From: Euphorbia lathyris
Lineage: Eukaryota > Streptophyta > Magnoliopsida > Malpighiales > Euphorbiaceae
Direction: 5' to 3'
NCBI RefSeq assembly: GCF_963576675.1
Contig: NC_088917.1
Coordinates: 33,758,501-33,822,500 of the forward strand
DNA length: 64,000 bases
Shown here: one piece after another, positions 36,903 to 49,140 of the stretch
Position numbering within the stretch: position 1 is the stretch's first letter
Layout of the letters: each line of letters starts with the position of its first letter
Program-made: the position numbers and the translations under genes
Notes under the pieces: model-generated
What the model was told of the DNA's origin: nothing
What the model saw: only the letters and a program-made list of their open reading frames with translations
The model's database searches: none

Positions 36903-39900
36903 TTAAAGAGGATTGAACATACCAATGGCTTCTCTAAGTATGTTGAATTGCTCACGAGCCAGTGGCTTTGTGAAGATATCAGCAAGCTGCTCATCCGTTG
37001 GGACATAGGTCAGCTTGATCTCTTTCTTGAGTACATGATCTCTGATGAAGTGATGTCTTATGCTGACGTGCTTCATCTTGCTGTGCTGGATTGGGTTCTT
37101 TGATAGGTCAATGGCACTCTTGTTGTCACATTTGACTTCAATTGTTTTAGTCTGAACACCATAATCTTCAAGCTGTTGCTTAATCCACAGGACTTGAGCA
37201 ACACAGCTTCCAGCAGCAATGTACTCAGCTTCAGTGGTTGATAGGGCTACTGATGCCTGCTTCTTGCTGAACCAGGACACAAGACAGCTTCCAAGGAAGT
37301 GGCATCCTCCCGAGGTGCTTTTTCGTTCAAGCTTGTCTCGTCCGTAGTCAACGTCTGTGTATCCAATGAGTGTAAAATCATGAGTATTGGGATACCACAA
37401 ACCTGCATTCACTGCCTTGCAAATATCTAAGGATTCTTTTTACAGCTATGTAATGAGATTCCTTAGGGTTAGATTGATATCTAGCACAATAACATACTGA
37501 GAACTGAATGTCCGGCCTACTAACAGTCAAATAAAGTAGAGAGCCAATCATACCTCGGTACAATCTGCTGTCTACTGACTTACCACTTTCGTCAGCACAG
37601 AGGACAGTGTCAGTGCCCATTGGGGTAGATATTGACTTGCAATTCTCAAGTTCATACTTCTTCAATATCTCCTTAGCATACTTAGTTTGACTGATGAAGA
37701 TGCCATTTTCCCCTTGTTTGATTTGAAGTCCAAGGAAGAAGGTAAGTTCTCCCATCATTGACATTTCAAACTCAGTCTGCATCTGCTTACTAAATTCCTT
37801 GCACATTGACTCGTTAGTGGCACCAAAAATAATGTCATCAACATATATCTGAGCCAATAGGGTATCTTTACCCTTTCTCTTAATGAATAAGGTTGTATCA
37901 GATTTACCTCTGACATAATTGTTAGTCAGCAGGAAACTGGTCAGCCTCTCATACCAAGCATGCAGTGCTTGCTTGAGACCATATAGAGCCTTTTTGAGTT
38001 TATAAACGTGGTTTGGGAATTTGGGATCCTCAAACCCTGGAGGCTGATTAACATAGACTTCCTCGTTTATAACTCCATTAAGGAATGCACTCTTAACATC
38101 CATTTGAAACAATTTAAAATTCATATAACTTGCATAAGCACATAAAATTCTTATAGCCTCTAGCCTTGCCACTGGGCGAAGGTCTCACCGTAGTCAATAC
38201 CTTCTTGCTGACTGTAGCCCTGAGCTACAAGTCTTGCTTTGTTCCTGACCACGTTCCCTTGTTCATCCATCTTGTTGCGAAAGGCCCATCTTGTTCCTAT
38301 GGTCTTCTGGCTTTTTGGTTTTGGCACTAAGTCCCATACTTCATTTCTCTTGAATTGATCAAGTTCTTCTTGCATTGCATTCATCCAGAACTCATCATAC
38401 TCAGCCTCAGCGAAGTTCTTTGGTTCCTGAATTGAGACGAATGCAACGTTGCTGAGGTATCTCTTGAGTTAATTCCTTGTCATCAGGGTGTTCTCAGTGG
38501 CATCAAGAATGGCACTCTCTGAGTGTCCTCTTGGTATTCTGATCTCTTTTGGTAGATTGATGTCTTATGCTGGTTGTGTTTCAACAATCTCTGCAGGTGT
38601 AGATTGGTCAGTGAAAACAATTTGAGTTTCGCTTTTACCTTTGGTCAGCCCTTGAGGCAATGACTCAGCGGCTGTTTCTTGGTCAGCGGGAGCTGAGTGG
38701 GGATCATCCTTAGTCAGTTGCATATCTCTTCCTGCAGGGTTAGTTTCATTGAACTCAACGTGTACTGACTCTTCTAAGACCTGAGTTCGTTTATTGAAAA
38801 CTCTGTATGCTTTGCTGTTTGTTGAGTAGCCTAAAAAGATAGCTTCATCAGCTTTTGAGTCAAACTTAGCTAGGCTGTCTTTGGTATTTAAAATAAAACA
38901 TTTACAACCAAAGGCACGAAAGTATCCAATGTTGGGCTTTCGTCCTTTCCAAAGTTCATAGGGGGTCTTCTTTAATATGGGTCTAACTAGAGCCCTATTA
39001 AGAATGTAGCACGCTGTGTTGACAGCTTCTCCCCAAAAGTACTTTGGAAGCCTATGCTCACTCAGCATTGTCCTGGCTATTTCAACCAAGGTTCGGTTTT
39101 TCCTTTCATTACCCCATTTTGTTGAGGCGTTCTAGGAGCAGAAAAATTATGGTCAATGCCGTTGGCTTCACAGAATTCAACAAATTGTTGGTTCTTGAAT
39201 TCTCCACCATTATCACTTCGGATGTGAGCTAACTTAAGGTCTTTATCATTTTCAAGATTTCTTACTAAAGTTGAAAACGTCTCAAAGGTTTCATCCTTGC
39301 TACTCAGCAAGATGATCGAAGTGTACCGAGAAAAGTCATCTACAATGACCAAGGAAAATCTTCTACCACCCAAGCTCAGCGGCTGGACTGGACCGAAGAG
39401 ATCCAAGTGTAGTAACTCTAATGGACGCTTAGTTGAGACAATGTTTTTACTATGAAAAGATTGTTTGGTTTGTTTTCCAGCTTGACAAGCGTGGCATAGT
39501 TGATCTTTTTCAAACTTAAGTTCTGGCAGTCCCTCAACTAATTGCTTTCTTGCTAATTTGGCTAGGAGGTCCATGCTTACATGACCAAGTCTCCTGTGCC
39601 ATAGCCAGGAATTTTCTTCCTTTGACACTAAGCATACAGTTTTTGAAAACTTCTTTTCTAAGTTCAGCATAAAGACATTATCAATACGAGGGGCAATTAA
39701 AATTAACTCATTTGTTTTACCCTCGAAGATTTTACATCCAGTGTCATCAAATATAACTTTTCTCCCATTGTCACATAGCTGAGCTACGCTGAGTAAGTTA
39801 TATTTGAGTCTGCTGACTAGGGAGACTGACTCAATAGTAGGATTACCACCAACGGTTCCTGACCCTACTATCTTACCCTTTTTGTTGTCTCCAAAACTTA

Positions 39901-40024
39901 CACTTCCACCTCGTTTACGCACAAATGTGATGAACTGAGTTTCATCACCAGTCACATGCCTCGAGCATGCGCTGTCAATATACCACATCTTTGACTTCTC
40001 AGCACACCTCAGGCTTACCTGCAA
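36903..40024 (-). pseudogene. Copia pol of element 2 (PR-INT-RT-RNase H)
   Basis: Protease MWYIDSACSRHVTG, integrase region WLWHRRLGHVSM to SDNGGEF and QQNGV, RT with [11 protein letters not shown] and YVDD, and RNase H with YGRDKLERKSTSGG and STTEAEYIAA are all recognisable. Frameshifts lie near 39105 (after QQNGV), near 38173 (after ETFA) and near 37400 (after LRYLQG). A TAA follows VETQPA at about 38565. The N-terminal part of RT is intact enough to align codon by codon with element 1. The frame ends at 36903. Confidence 0.9.
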
Positions 40025-40029
40025 TATAG

Positions 40030-41771
40030 CTAGTTGCTTTTAGGTACCCAATTCTTTTTGGGTCCTTGTTTGTTAGGTTCAACAGGTAAAGCATCATATT
40101 TCATTTTATGACGACATACTTGGATAGTGTGTCCATTCTTCCCACAGAAGTCGTAGCTGACCTTCCGTTTAGGATATCTCACTGACTGGTCAGCACCCTA
40201 GTGCTGAGCGTGCCAGCACACCTTTGTGGTGTGTCCTTTCTTCCCACAGAAGTCACACTGGACATTCCGCTGAGGATTCCATCTTTGTTGACTAGTACTT
40301 CGGTACTGAGTGTTCAGAGGAATATTTCTTTTATTCGGAACCTTAAGTTGGTTCTGAATAGATGTGACATCCTTTTTCAGTATCTTGGAATCTGATTGGA
40401 CCTCAGAGACAAACTTTTGCATAATTTCTACATTACTATGCAAAGTTGAGTTGTCCTGGAGAAGATATTGAAGGTCACTCAGCTTAACCTCCTCAATCTC
40501 ATCACATCACCTGCTGAGTGCTCTAACCTTTTTGTTACACTTTTTGACAAGTGTGTAGAGGTCACTCAGGGCATTAACCATTTCATTTCTGAGCAAGGGT
40601 AGTGATATTACCCCAGTTGAGTGTTCCTCATCGTCAGATGCAATGGAGGGGTCAGCATGCTCAGAAACACAAGGCTCAACAAGCTCATCTGTCATGAAGC
40701 AGATCTTTGCTAACTCAGTGGCATCGTCTCCTGATGATGATGACTCATCACTATCTCTCCAGGTTGCCACCATTGCCTTCTTGCCGTTCTTCCTTTCCTT
40801 CCTCAAGGTAGGACATCTTGATTTGATATGGCCAGTTTGATGACATTCAAAGCATGTAATGGGCTTTGAGCTGTCCTTCTTGTACTTGCTGTTGCTTGAC
40901 TCAACTTTCTACTTATCAAACTTCTTGTAAGGCTTCTTGGAATATTTATCATTCTTTTTGAACAGCCTTTTCATCTTTCTAGTGAACATTGCCATTTCTT
41001 CATCGTTTGTTGAGCTCCCATCAGTGGAGTCAGGTTTCATGACAAGAGACTTTTGTTTCTTATCTTCAGACTTCTCCTTCACCTCGAAATTCTTCATTGA
41101 GATCTCATAGGTCAGCAGTGAGCCAATGAGTTCATCATACTTGTAGGTGGTTAAGTCTTGAGCTTCCTCAACAGCAGTTTTCTTGGCTTGCCAGCTTTTA
41201 GGAAGACTCCTCAGTATCTTCTTGACTTCCTCTTCCTCAGTAAAGATCTTGCCAAGTCTCTTGAGCTCGTTGATAATGTTTGTGAACCTTGCATTCATCT
41301 CAGAGATTCCTTCATCATCATTCATTTCAAACAGCTAGTACAACCTCATGTGCTGGTTCACCTTGGACTCCTTAACTTTGTTGGTTCCTTCGTAGGTGAC
41401 CTCCAGCTTCTTCCAGATCTCATGCGCTGACTCACAACCTGAAATTTTATTGTACTCTACAGCATCTAACGCACAATGAAGCATGTTTATAGCTGAAGCA
41501 TGATTTTGTAGCTTCTTGAGATCATGCTCTGTCCATTTAGTCTATGCTTTAACAACCGTTTGGCCGCAATAGTTTCAACAGGAACAAATGGGCCTTGGAC
41601 TATAGAAAGCCATGCACTCATATTTGTTGCCTGAATGAAATTTTTCATTATGTTCTTCCAAAAGGTATAGTTAGACCCGAAGAACAGAGGAGGCCGAGTA
41701 ATGGACAGTCCCTCAGGTAAAATCTGAGTTGTCTGATTTCTTAGGAGGAAACGAGTGCTGTTCTCAGCCAT
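40030..41771 (-). pseudogene. Copia gag of element 2
   Basis: It starts at ATG 41771 with the same MAENSTRFL beginning as element 1. Lesions are a frameshift at about 41560, a TAG before LFEMNDDEG (about 41337), a TAG at 40909-40911, a TGA at 40507-40509 and another TAG after CWHAQH (about 40198). The CCHC knuckle CFECHQTGHIKSRC and the later CDFCGKKGHTTKVC are present. A TAG is again found at the gag-pol boundary after NWVPK. Confidence 0.88.
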
Positions 41772-41820
41772 AGTGGGGATCAGCTCAAGATAGTTATATC
41801 TTGCTCAGTGAGCTGTTAGG

Positions 41821-41831
41821 CTCTGATACCA
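41821..41831 (-). other. Primer-binding site of Sirevirus-like element 2
   Basis: On the minus strand TGGTATCAGAG follows the 5' LTR after 2 bp and is complementary to initiator methionine tRNA. Confidence 0.88.
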
Positions 41832-41833
41832 CT

Positions 41834-43163
41834 TGTTGGTCCCTTATAACGTGACAAGTTTAGTTCCAAGGGAGGGGGGATGTGAACTATTTAAAATTTT
41901 GTCCGTTTAGGCTGACTTCTTTTCTTAAGAAAAGGTTTACACAGCGACGCTAAGTAATTCTAAGCCACAAGCTTAGTCAACTTGTGACTAAGTCTGTTTG
42001 TTTCCTTGAGTCAGGAGATAGCACTTAGAGTCTATTCCTGAACTCAGCTTCTTAGTGCACTCAACTCAGCGTGAGTTTGTTACTTAGTCAGTTTTATAGC
42101 AAGCAATATATAAATGAGTTTAAGGGTTAGAAATATGTTACTCAGCAGACTTATCCTGGTTCGGCCTCTCCGCCTACGTCCAGTCCCCGGAACTCGTCCG
42201 AGCTTTTTGAATTCTCTACTGAGCTCTTTAAAGGTAGAGTACGAAACCTTTTACAATAGAAGCTGAGTATACAAGAGTACCTTCCTCTATACCTCTACTC
42301 ACTCCTATATCTACCGCTGAGTACTATAACCGAGTACTCAGCCTCTCCTTTCTATTATTCTAGAAATGATAAAGTGTTTGTCCTAAACAACAATTGCTAA
42401 GACACTTTAGATGATTGAAAATCACTCTAGACTTTTACACAATGATTGGAAATTGGTGTAAGGTTTTTTGCTTTGCTTTTCTCACAGAACTTCGTGTATG
42501 AATTTGGACAGCGTTTCGGCTAATTGAAGATCTGCCTCGAATGAAGCAAATGAGAGGCCTATTTATAGTGACACTTAAGGCACCGGTCATTTCGAATTTG
42601 GAAATAACCGTTAGAGGGAAACGGCTTCCTGTCGTTGTCACTCAGTACGCGCTCAGTGTCGTTGGCCAATGAGATTCTTGCATCTTCTGTCCGCGGCAGT
42701 GCTCGGCAGCTTTTCGTCTGGCAAACAGAATGTTTCGACATTTTTGGCAAAGTCTTCCAGACAGCTTCCCACGCCTTCTGAACTTTACCCAAAGTAGAAA
42801 TACTTTGTCTAGAAGTTGGTTCTTGTCTGCCGCTGTCTTGTACTTCTTGTCGACACACTCAGCAGCTTCATCTTGAAGCAATTGATAGAAGGCTTCTCGA
42901 TCCTTCTTCATGCCGAGCTTGTGCTTTGTACAAAACGACCGTATTTTGTATCTTGGGCCGTGATGTCTAGATGTGTTGACTTGGACTTGACTTCCACTTA
43001 TGGGCTTTATATCTTAATGTCTTATATACCAATAAACTCAACATTGAACAAACACATTAGTATGAATAAATCAAAGCATTTAAATTTAATGTGTTAGAAT
43101 ATTTTTTATCAATTACTTAAATAATTTTGTCAAATCAAAATCATGTGGAAAGGTGTTTCAACA
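41834..43163 (-). repeat. 5' LTR of Sirevirus-like element 2
   Basis: It is the partner of 31563-32889. It contains a TATA-like CTATAAATAGG on the minus strand at about 42557-42567. Differences from the other LTR are scattered single bases plus a 3-bp length change in the G tract near the start. Confidence 0.92.
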
Positions 43164-43168
43164 ATATC

Positions 43169-43640
43169 TTCTTCATATATCGTTTCTTCGGGAACAAAAA
43201 ACGGATTCGAGCTAATTTCATCTAAACCAGGGTTGGAGGCGAGGTTGAAATCAATGATCTTTTTTTTACCTAGCCGATGAGTTTCGACTTCAACGGTTGT
43301 GTCCAATTCAGCGGTTATGTCCACTTCAACGGTGGCATCACAACTTGATTGAATAACATTATATGTCTTCATATTCGTGATAGTTGTGCATGTATTGTTC
43401 GTGATTCAAAATTAACATATAGTGGGATAACATCGTTGGATTCATCCGATAATACTCTATGAAGCACTCAACATCACTTGAATCAACAATCAGAACTACT
43501 ATCCCTGGACCTTTGTTTGGACCGTATGTAGTTTGCATAGTCATATGTACATCAAATGATGTTGAATCAACACGTGCAGAAGTGTAGACTCTATCTTGAA
43601 GCATTTCAAATTTGATTTTTGTTGAAAGTCGAAGCAACTT
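43169..43640 (-). pseudogene. MuDR-type transposase, N-terminal piece (piece 1 of 3)
   Basis: On the minus strand two overlapping frames join the central piece across element 2 (target duplication atatc). The first contains GPNKGPGIVVLIVDSSDVE; the second ends SSNPFFVPEETIYEED just before the insertion. A frame change between them (about 43365) is a further lesion. The N-terminal region of plant MULE transposases is poorly conserved, so the call rests on the TSD-defined continuity with 30255-31562. Confidence 0.6.
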
Positions 43641-43644
43641 CGAT

Positions 43645-44640
43645 TCACCATCTCGTATGTCATGGCTTTTCCATTGGCTGTTCTACATGATCACACACTA
43701 GAAATGGTCGATTGGCATACTACTACTGTTACAAAACAAGAAAATCAAAGATAGTGTCAAACAATGTATTAAAGAAGAAAAAAAAGTAAACGTGCTTTAT
43801 GATTTCTTGAACCATGAAGCAAAATATTTAACCGTGAACTCGTAGTTCTTCGTGGTTTAGTGGAACCACGTAGTATATGTATGTTTTTTCTTCGCGGTTT
43901 TAGCGGATCCGCGAAGCCTTTAAGCTTCACATGATTCTGCAAAGTAAAATCGCAAACCATGAAGCTCTCGGGTAAAATCAGAAAATTCCAAATATATGTC
44001 CAATACACAAAATTAACTTCAAATACACAAAACTACCAAACCCAAAGGGATTTATGTATGTAAAATGAAAATAATACTTACAAGATATTGGATTTTAGAT
44101 TGGTGTATGAAAATAAAGGATTTCCAATGAATAGAATAAGAAAGAAAGGAAGAGAGAAAGAAGAAATAGGAAGAAAATGTTTTTTTTTTTTTTATATGAA
44201 TGGTATTGTGAGTAATTTCTAAATGAAATAATTTAAATATATAATGTACTGTAATGAATCTTAATACATAAATGAATTCAAAATTGGTCCAATATTATAA
44301 TTTATCCTTTTCAAAATCCTAAAAATTGAAGGACTCAAGTATGTATATGTAGTAAAAATGTAAAAGCCAAAATCTAGACACTAGTTCGCATGATTCCTCA
44401 GGCCATGTAAAATTTAAAGTGATTTTACTATTTGGAGTATAACTCTTTTATTTTCAGGTGGTGTTTGTGATTTCCAAAAAATCAGTCAAATTATCATAAT
44501 ATTTAAATAAATAAATAACAGGAGGAGGGTAAATTTGAAATTTCAAGCCATAAAGAACAAAAAACAATTAAGAGGGCCATGTGACAAAATGTCACGTTTT
44601 AAAAATGGCAACTATAAAGAAATGAAATGACTAGTTTATT
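43645..44640. other. Upstream region of the JAZ gene; no gene seen
   Basis: AT-rich sequence with an A-rich purine tract (about 44130-44180) ending in a T run. A segment at about 43800-43960 has repeated GTGGTT/CGCGG-type words (GAACCATGAAGC, GTGGAACCACG), which may be the outer part of the broken MULE. I cannot define its terminal repeat. The JAZ promoter must lie in this region. Confidence 0.35.
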
Positions 44641-44666
44641 TTATTTTCTTTTATTTAATATAAGTT

Positions 44667-44682
44667 GCCTGCCTGCCTGCCT
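44667..44682. repeat. (GCCT)4 microsatellite upstream of the JAZ start
   Basis: Four perfect GCCT units lie about 160 bp before the JAZ start codon, probably in the promoter or 5' leader. Confidence 0.8.
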
Positions 44683-44844
44683 ACTCCTCCTCCAATCCTT
44701 ATATGACAACGCATCAACAACTAAAAAAAAGCCGTCTAATTTAGTTTTTATTCTCTGTCCCAAATTCTCTGTGTTTTCCGAAGAAGAAGAAGAAAGAAGA
44801 AGAAAGCAAAGAAAAATCAGTGGGTTTTGGTCTTTGATCTGGAT

Positions 44845-47626
44845 ATGATGGATCCTCAACCTGATTCCTACGAGGAAGTTAAGGTTAAAGATATGGAGCA
44901 GGTCAAAAAGGAGGAAGAGCTCATCCTGCCTCCTATTTCTGCTGCTAATGGTGATCAGACCTTCGAATCTTTCAAGGAAGGAGTTCTTCGTCTCGCAAAC
45001 GGTGGCTCCCGGTATGAAATGAATCTTTGACCTTTTTTCTTTTCTTAATTTTTATTTCTTAGGATTGCCCCAAAAAGAAGATACATATGGGATCTGTTTG
45101 AATTTGTGCCACAAGGCTAATTAAGAATTTGAACTACTTTAATCTTCATCAGAAACTGGTAGTGAAACGAATGCGGTTGCCATATTGTTGTTATATCCGT
45201 TTGTGCTGAAATAAATTGCTAATTTAGTTGGAATCCTAGTTTGAGTACAAGTTTCAAAATTTATTGTTGTTTGAAGTGTGGTTGCAGATTCGTCTTTCTC
45301 TTGTTATTTCTCTATTTGTAGCTGACGGATGAAGTGAAATTTAGGTGTTTGACTTATATTTGCTCAGCAGATTCTTTAGGAGGCTAATGAATCAAAAGTT
45401 CTTCATTCCTTATGCTGTTAAACAGACATCATTTCTGAATTCTAGCAATTGTTTGATTACAGTTTCCGCCTAAAACGGCAGGATAGTCGTAGGGTTTGTA
45501 CCTAGGCTAGAGTTCGGTAAGCGAAATTTCTTATGATGCTTGTTTATCTAACTTGTTTGATCATTAGGAGTCCTAAGCATTCATAGTAAACTTACTGAAG
45601 GGAAAAATATATTATATATGTAAGATTGAGCAAGAAGGTAGAGAAGACTATAAATCATGCTGGAGTTCTCCAAGATTGTCTTTTTGACTTCAAATCTTAA
45701 TCCAGGCCGCATGAACTAGGAAAAAAGGACTCTCCAAACTTTAATATTGTTAAAAGTCAGAAGACATAGGATTAACAAGAGCGCCCTAATAATGCCATCA
45801 TACTTGATGTGAGGGTTGAGAGAGGGAAATGTAAACTCTCTCTCTCTCCCTTCATCTGTTTTCCGAATTAGTTGGTATACACAGTTCTGTTCCATTTTCC
45901 ATTATCTGTGCGGAATTTTGTTAGACTCCATTTTTCAGAATTTTATTACTGCTTAAATCCTCTGCCCGTAGTGGTTAACTTGAAAACTTGTAAGAAAAAT
46001 ATTTGTACTGGAAGGTTTTGAATTCCCTGTACCTTGGTTGCAAATCAAATTAGTGGAGTCTTATGGAAACTTGGCAATGTTTTATTTCAATTTCTTTTCA
46101 ATGAAAATTTATGACTTAATGTTAAATGTCATGTGCTTTTAGAAAGAACATAATTCTACCGTGAGCTGTATTTAGCCTCCTTAAGCAGCAGGATAGTTTC
46201 TGTATTTTCATAATCATTTTCCAGTTATGAACAATCTTTCATTCTTTCTTGTTATGTCCATGCATCTTCAACTTTTTCATCTAGGATCTCCTCATTTCCC
46301 TTGTCCTTTTCAGTGTCAAACAACAAATATACATTGCATGCTCTTTTAAGTACTTTGTTATGGGAAGGATATTTAAGATCGTGCTAAATGCAATTCTTCA
46401 AGGAGCATTTTGTAAAAAAGTTAGATACACACTGAGAATGCAATTTACTCTAACAGCCAACTTTCATTTTTAGGTCCATACCGGTGGCTGCATGTGGACC
46501 AACTGCTGCCACTCCTGCCCCAGACCAGCTTACCATCTTCTACAGTGGAAGTGTTGTTGTATTCAATGCAATTCCCGCTGAAAAGGTTAGCCTTTATTGA
46601 AGCTTTCAGGCCATGAATTGTAGATGAATTTTGTTCTAACTATGTTACTATGCTGGATGTGCTTAGGTTCGTGAAATTATGCTTATGGCTGCTTCTGCCG
46701 CAGCTTCTGTTAAGCCTTCTGACGTGAAGAAGGCTGCACCTGGCTCTCCAGCTGGTAACTCGCCAGTTCTTTTAAGGTCTCCTTCGCTGCAAAGTGCCAC
46801 AAATGTGTTGCCTTCAACACCTATTCAGCAAGGCTCCGCACTTTGCAAATTGCATGCTGGTAATAGAGCCCTGAACTGCAGTTAGTGTTGGATTTAGAGT
46901 ATTTTATGTCCATCCTCGATTTTGTTTGCTATAGTTGCATGTTATCTGACGGTTGCTATTATCGTTCTCTGGTCAGAATTACCAATCGCTAGGAGACATT
47001 CCCTTCAGCGATTCTTTGAAAAGCGACGGGACAGGTATCCTCCCCTCACACCTCACCTGCTCTCTCTATGTGATGCATCTTCAGAAATTCAGAAAACTTG
47101 GAATATATGGATGGAATAATTGCAACAACCTATTCGTTGGATGGTTCTTGAAAATATCCAAGCCTAAACGAACCCATAGAATAGGCAAAAAAACCGAAAA
47201 AACCTCATGTAGGCTTTTATAACTTAGAGCCTCTGGCACTTAAATTCAACTTAGTCTTATGACTAAAGACCATGATTTATGAGTTAATTAGAAAACACAT
47301 GTTGGTAAAGTAAAAGCTAATACAACATTTGTACTAATTCATTTCCAAGAAACCTGCCATCGCCACAGGAATAAAACCGATATCTGAAACTCAAATTTCT
47401 TGATTTGCAATATCTTGTTTGCTGCTGCCATGTATTGTTAGTGAATACATTATATGAATGAAGTTGTACACTGTGCAGGTTGGGCAGCAAAAGCCCTTAT
47501 CCCTCTCCACTGGCAGAAAAAAAGGTTGAAACCACAAAACCTGGTTTCTCTGGTGAAGTTTCAGCTGATGCAGGTTGCTTCGGAAAATCTGCTGGGCCGG
47601 AGAAGGTTGTTGCTAACCTTGCTTGA
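44845..47626 (+). CDS. JAZ/TIFY jasmonate repressor, five exons, 225 residues
   Basis: JAZ proteins repress jasmonate-responsive transcription by binding MYC factors and recruiting NINJA/TOPLESS. Jasmonoyl-isoleucine makes COI1 bind the Jas motif and triggers their degradation in the nucleus. Exons inferred from frame and GT...AG sites are 44845-45011, 46474-46585, 46667-46859, 46977-47034 and 47479-47626 (stop TGA). They sum to 678 nt, in phase throughout. The TIFY domain has TIFYSG at 76-81 within LTIFYSGSVVVFNAIPAEKV. The Jas motif starts ELPIARRHSLQRFFEKRRDR at 158-177, split from SKSPYP by the last intron. The LPIARR degron and the PY of the nuclear signal are intact. The shape fits the JAZ11/JAZ12 (TIFY3) type. 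Two adjacent ATGs (44845 and 44848) are possible starts. Read-through of the last intron would truncate the protein after the Jas core, a known route to stabilised JAZ forms. Confidence 0.92.
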
Positions 47627-47639
47627 ATATGAATAGAAG

Positions 47640-49140
47640 ATTCTGATGTATTATTAAAAAAACATTTAATTGTCTTGTGCTGTTAACCTTGGTGTTATCT
47701 ACCTTGTAGCAAATTACTATTTGGGGATGATGATTGTTAACATAGCTTTTGGCATTGTATTGAGGAGGTGAAAGGGTTCAAATTCTCATTCAAACTAATG
47801 AGAATATGTTCTCTAGTTTGCCTCTTTCAACCAAAGGCAATTGAAATGTCATACTGAGCCAATGCTTATAGGACAGCTATTTTGTGTAAACAATTAACAA
47901 AGATGGACATTTATGTTCAGTGACTGTGTAGAAGTGTAATGTTGGTATTTGTTGCATATAATATATAATGTCATGTCGTGTTAAATGTGTGGGTGGCTGC
48001 ATGACCCAATCTAACTTTTCCCTGTTGTTTTTGTTAGTGTAAAATACTTTGGATGATTTTAGCCTTGGTTGAAGCTAGGGAGCCAAAATTATACAAGAAA
48101 TGAAACCAACTTTAAAGGAAAGAGTATTTGATTAAATATACTTTGGTTCTGACTTACAAATAATATGAATAGTTCAAATTGAGGTAAATTACACTTATAG
48201 TGTTTTAACCTTACTCTTTTATATGGTTCCAAAACTTCAAAATCAGACAAACTTTGCTTTTATATTAATAAAAGTCCATTAACTTTGACCTCTTTAATAG
48301 GAGGTATTCCTCCGAAAATCATATTTGAAGTAATTGAAATTATTTAAGCATTGTATGTTTAGTAAGAAGAAATTGGATGTTTAGAGAAGCATTTAGCAAG
48401 AAGAAATTGAATGTTTAGAGAAATAATCTGAAAATGATAATTTGAAAAATAAAAAATATGATTACATGAAAAATATAATTCTAACTTTTTAACTTTTTCA
48501 TTTTTAAGAGATTTTTTTGATAGTAAATGACAAAATTAGAAGACTTCTATGCCTGAATTTGAAATTCATAAGGCTTATAAAGAAAGTAAAACCTTACCCC
48601 CTAAAATCGTATAATTTTGTATGCAACTCTACTCTAGGTAATAGTGTTACACATGATTTATTCCTCAAAGATCAGCCATATTGAAGAGTTTAAAAATGCC
48701 AAAATATGAAAACAAACCTTTTAAATCCCCCCTTTATTTAATAACCCGTGTAAACACCCTCAAAGACAGTAACAAAAGATATTTTGTTACTCTACTTTTA
48801 GTGTAAATCTAAGATAACAAAAATTCAAGAACACCCTTAAAATAAGGTAACTTTAACTATCCATATAGAGATGGCGTATCAACTTCAAGCAATATGGATT
48901 AGACATCTCCACGATTCCACTAGCTAGGAGTTGGTGTAAAAGAAAATTCCATGATTTTCCATTAAAAGGAAAGATACTGCAAGATCTATGCATTAAAAGT
49001 TCCAAGTCCCAACCACATTCTAAAAACAACACTTTTACTTTTACATGCCTAGTTAAAACAAAAACACAGACATCATCTGCCATATGTGAAGGCCAAAGAT
49101 CATGTCTAGTTATTGACATGCATCGCACTATATAGTATTT
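47640..49140. other. Intergenic region between JAZ and FAX
   Basis: It holds the 3' regions of the two convergent genes. At 48364-48388 and 48397-48424 there is a near-duplicate of AAGAAGAAATTGAATGTTTA. The rest is AT-rich and no gene or TIR element could be delimited. Confidence 0.35.

Larger units (their letters stand above)
31563..43163 (-). mobile_element. Sirevirus-like Ty1-copia retrotransposon 2, minus strand
   Basis: LTRs of 1327 and 1330 bp have the same terminal words as element 1 but differ internally and in length. The target duplication atatc is perfect (31558-31562 and 43164-43168). On the minus strand the order is 5' LTR, PBS, gag, pol, third ORF, PPT and 3' LTR. It is 11.6 kb. 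The internal coding sequence is clearly related to element 1 but distinct, so they are separate lineages rather than a duplication. Multiple stops and frameshifts inactivate it. It inserted into the transposase gene between its N-terminal and central parts, in the same direction as that gene. Confidence 0.93.

Noticed and set aside
46922..47222. Plus-strand frames crossing the fourth JAZ exon
   Set aside because: One uses the exon 4 frame with flanking intron sequence; the other is a shifted frame. The spliced model explains the exon.
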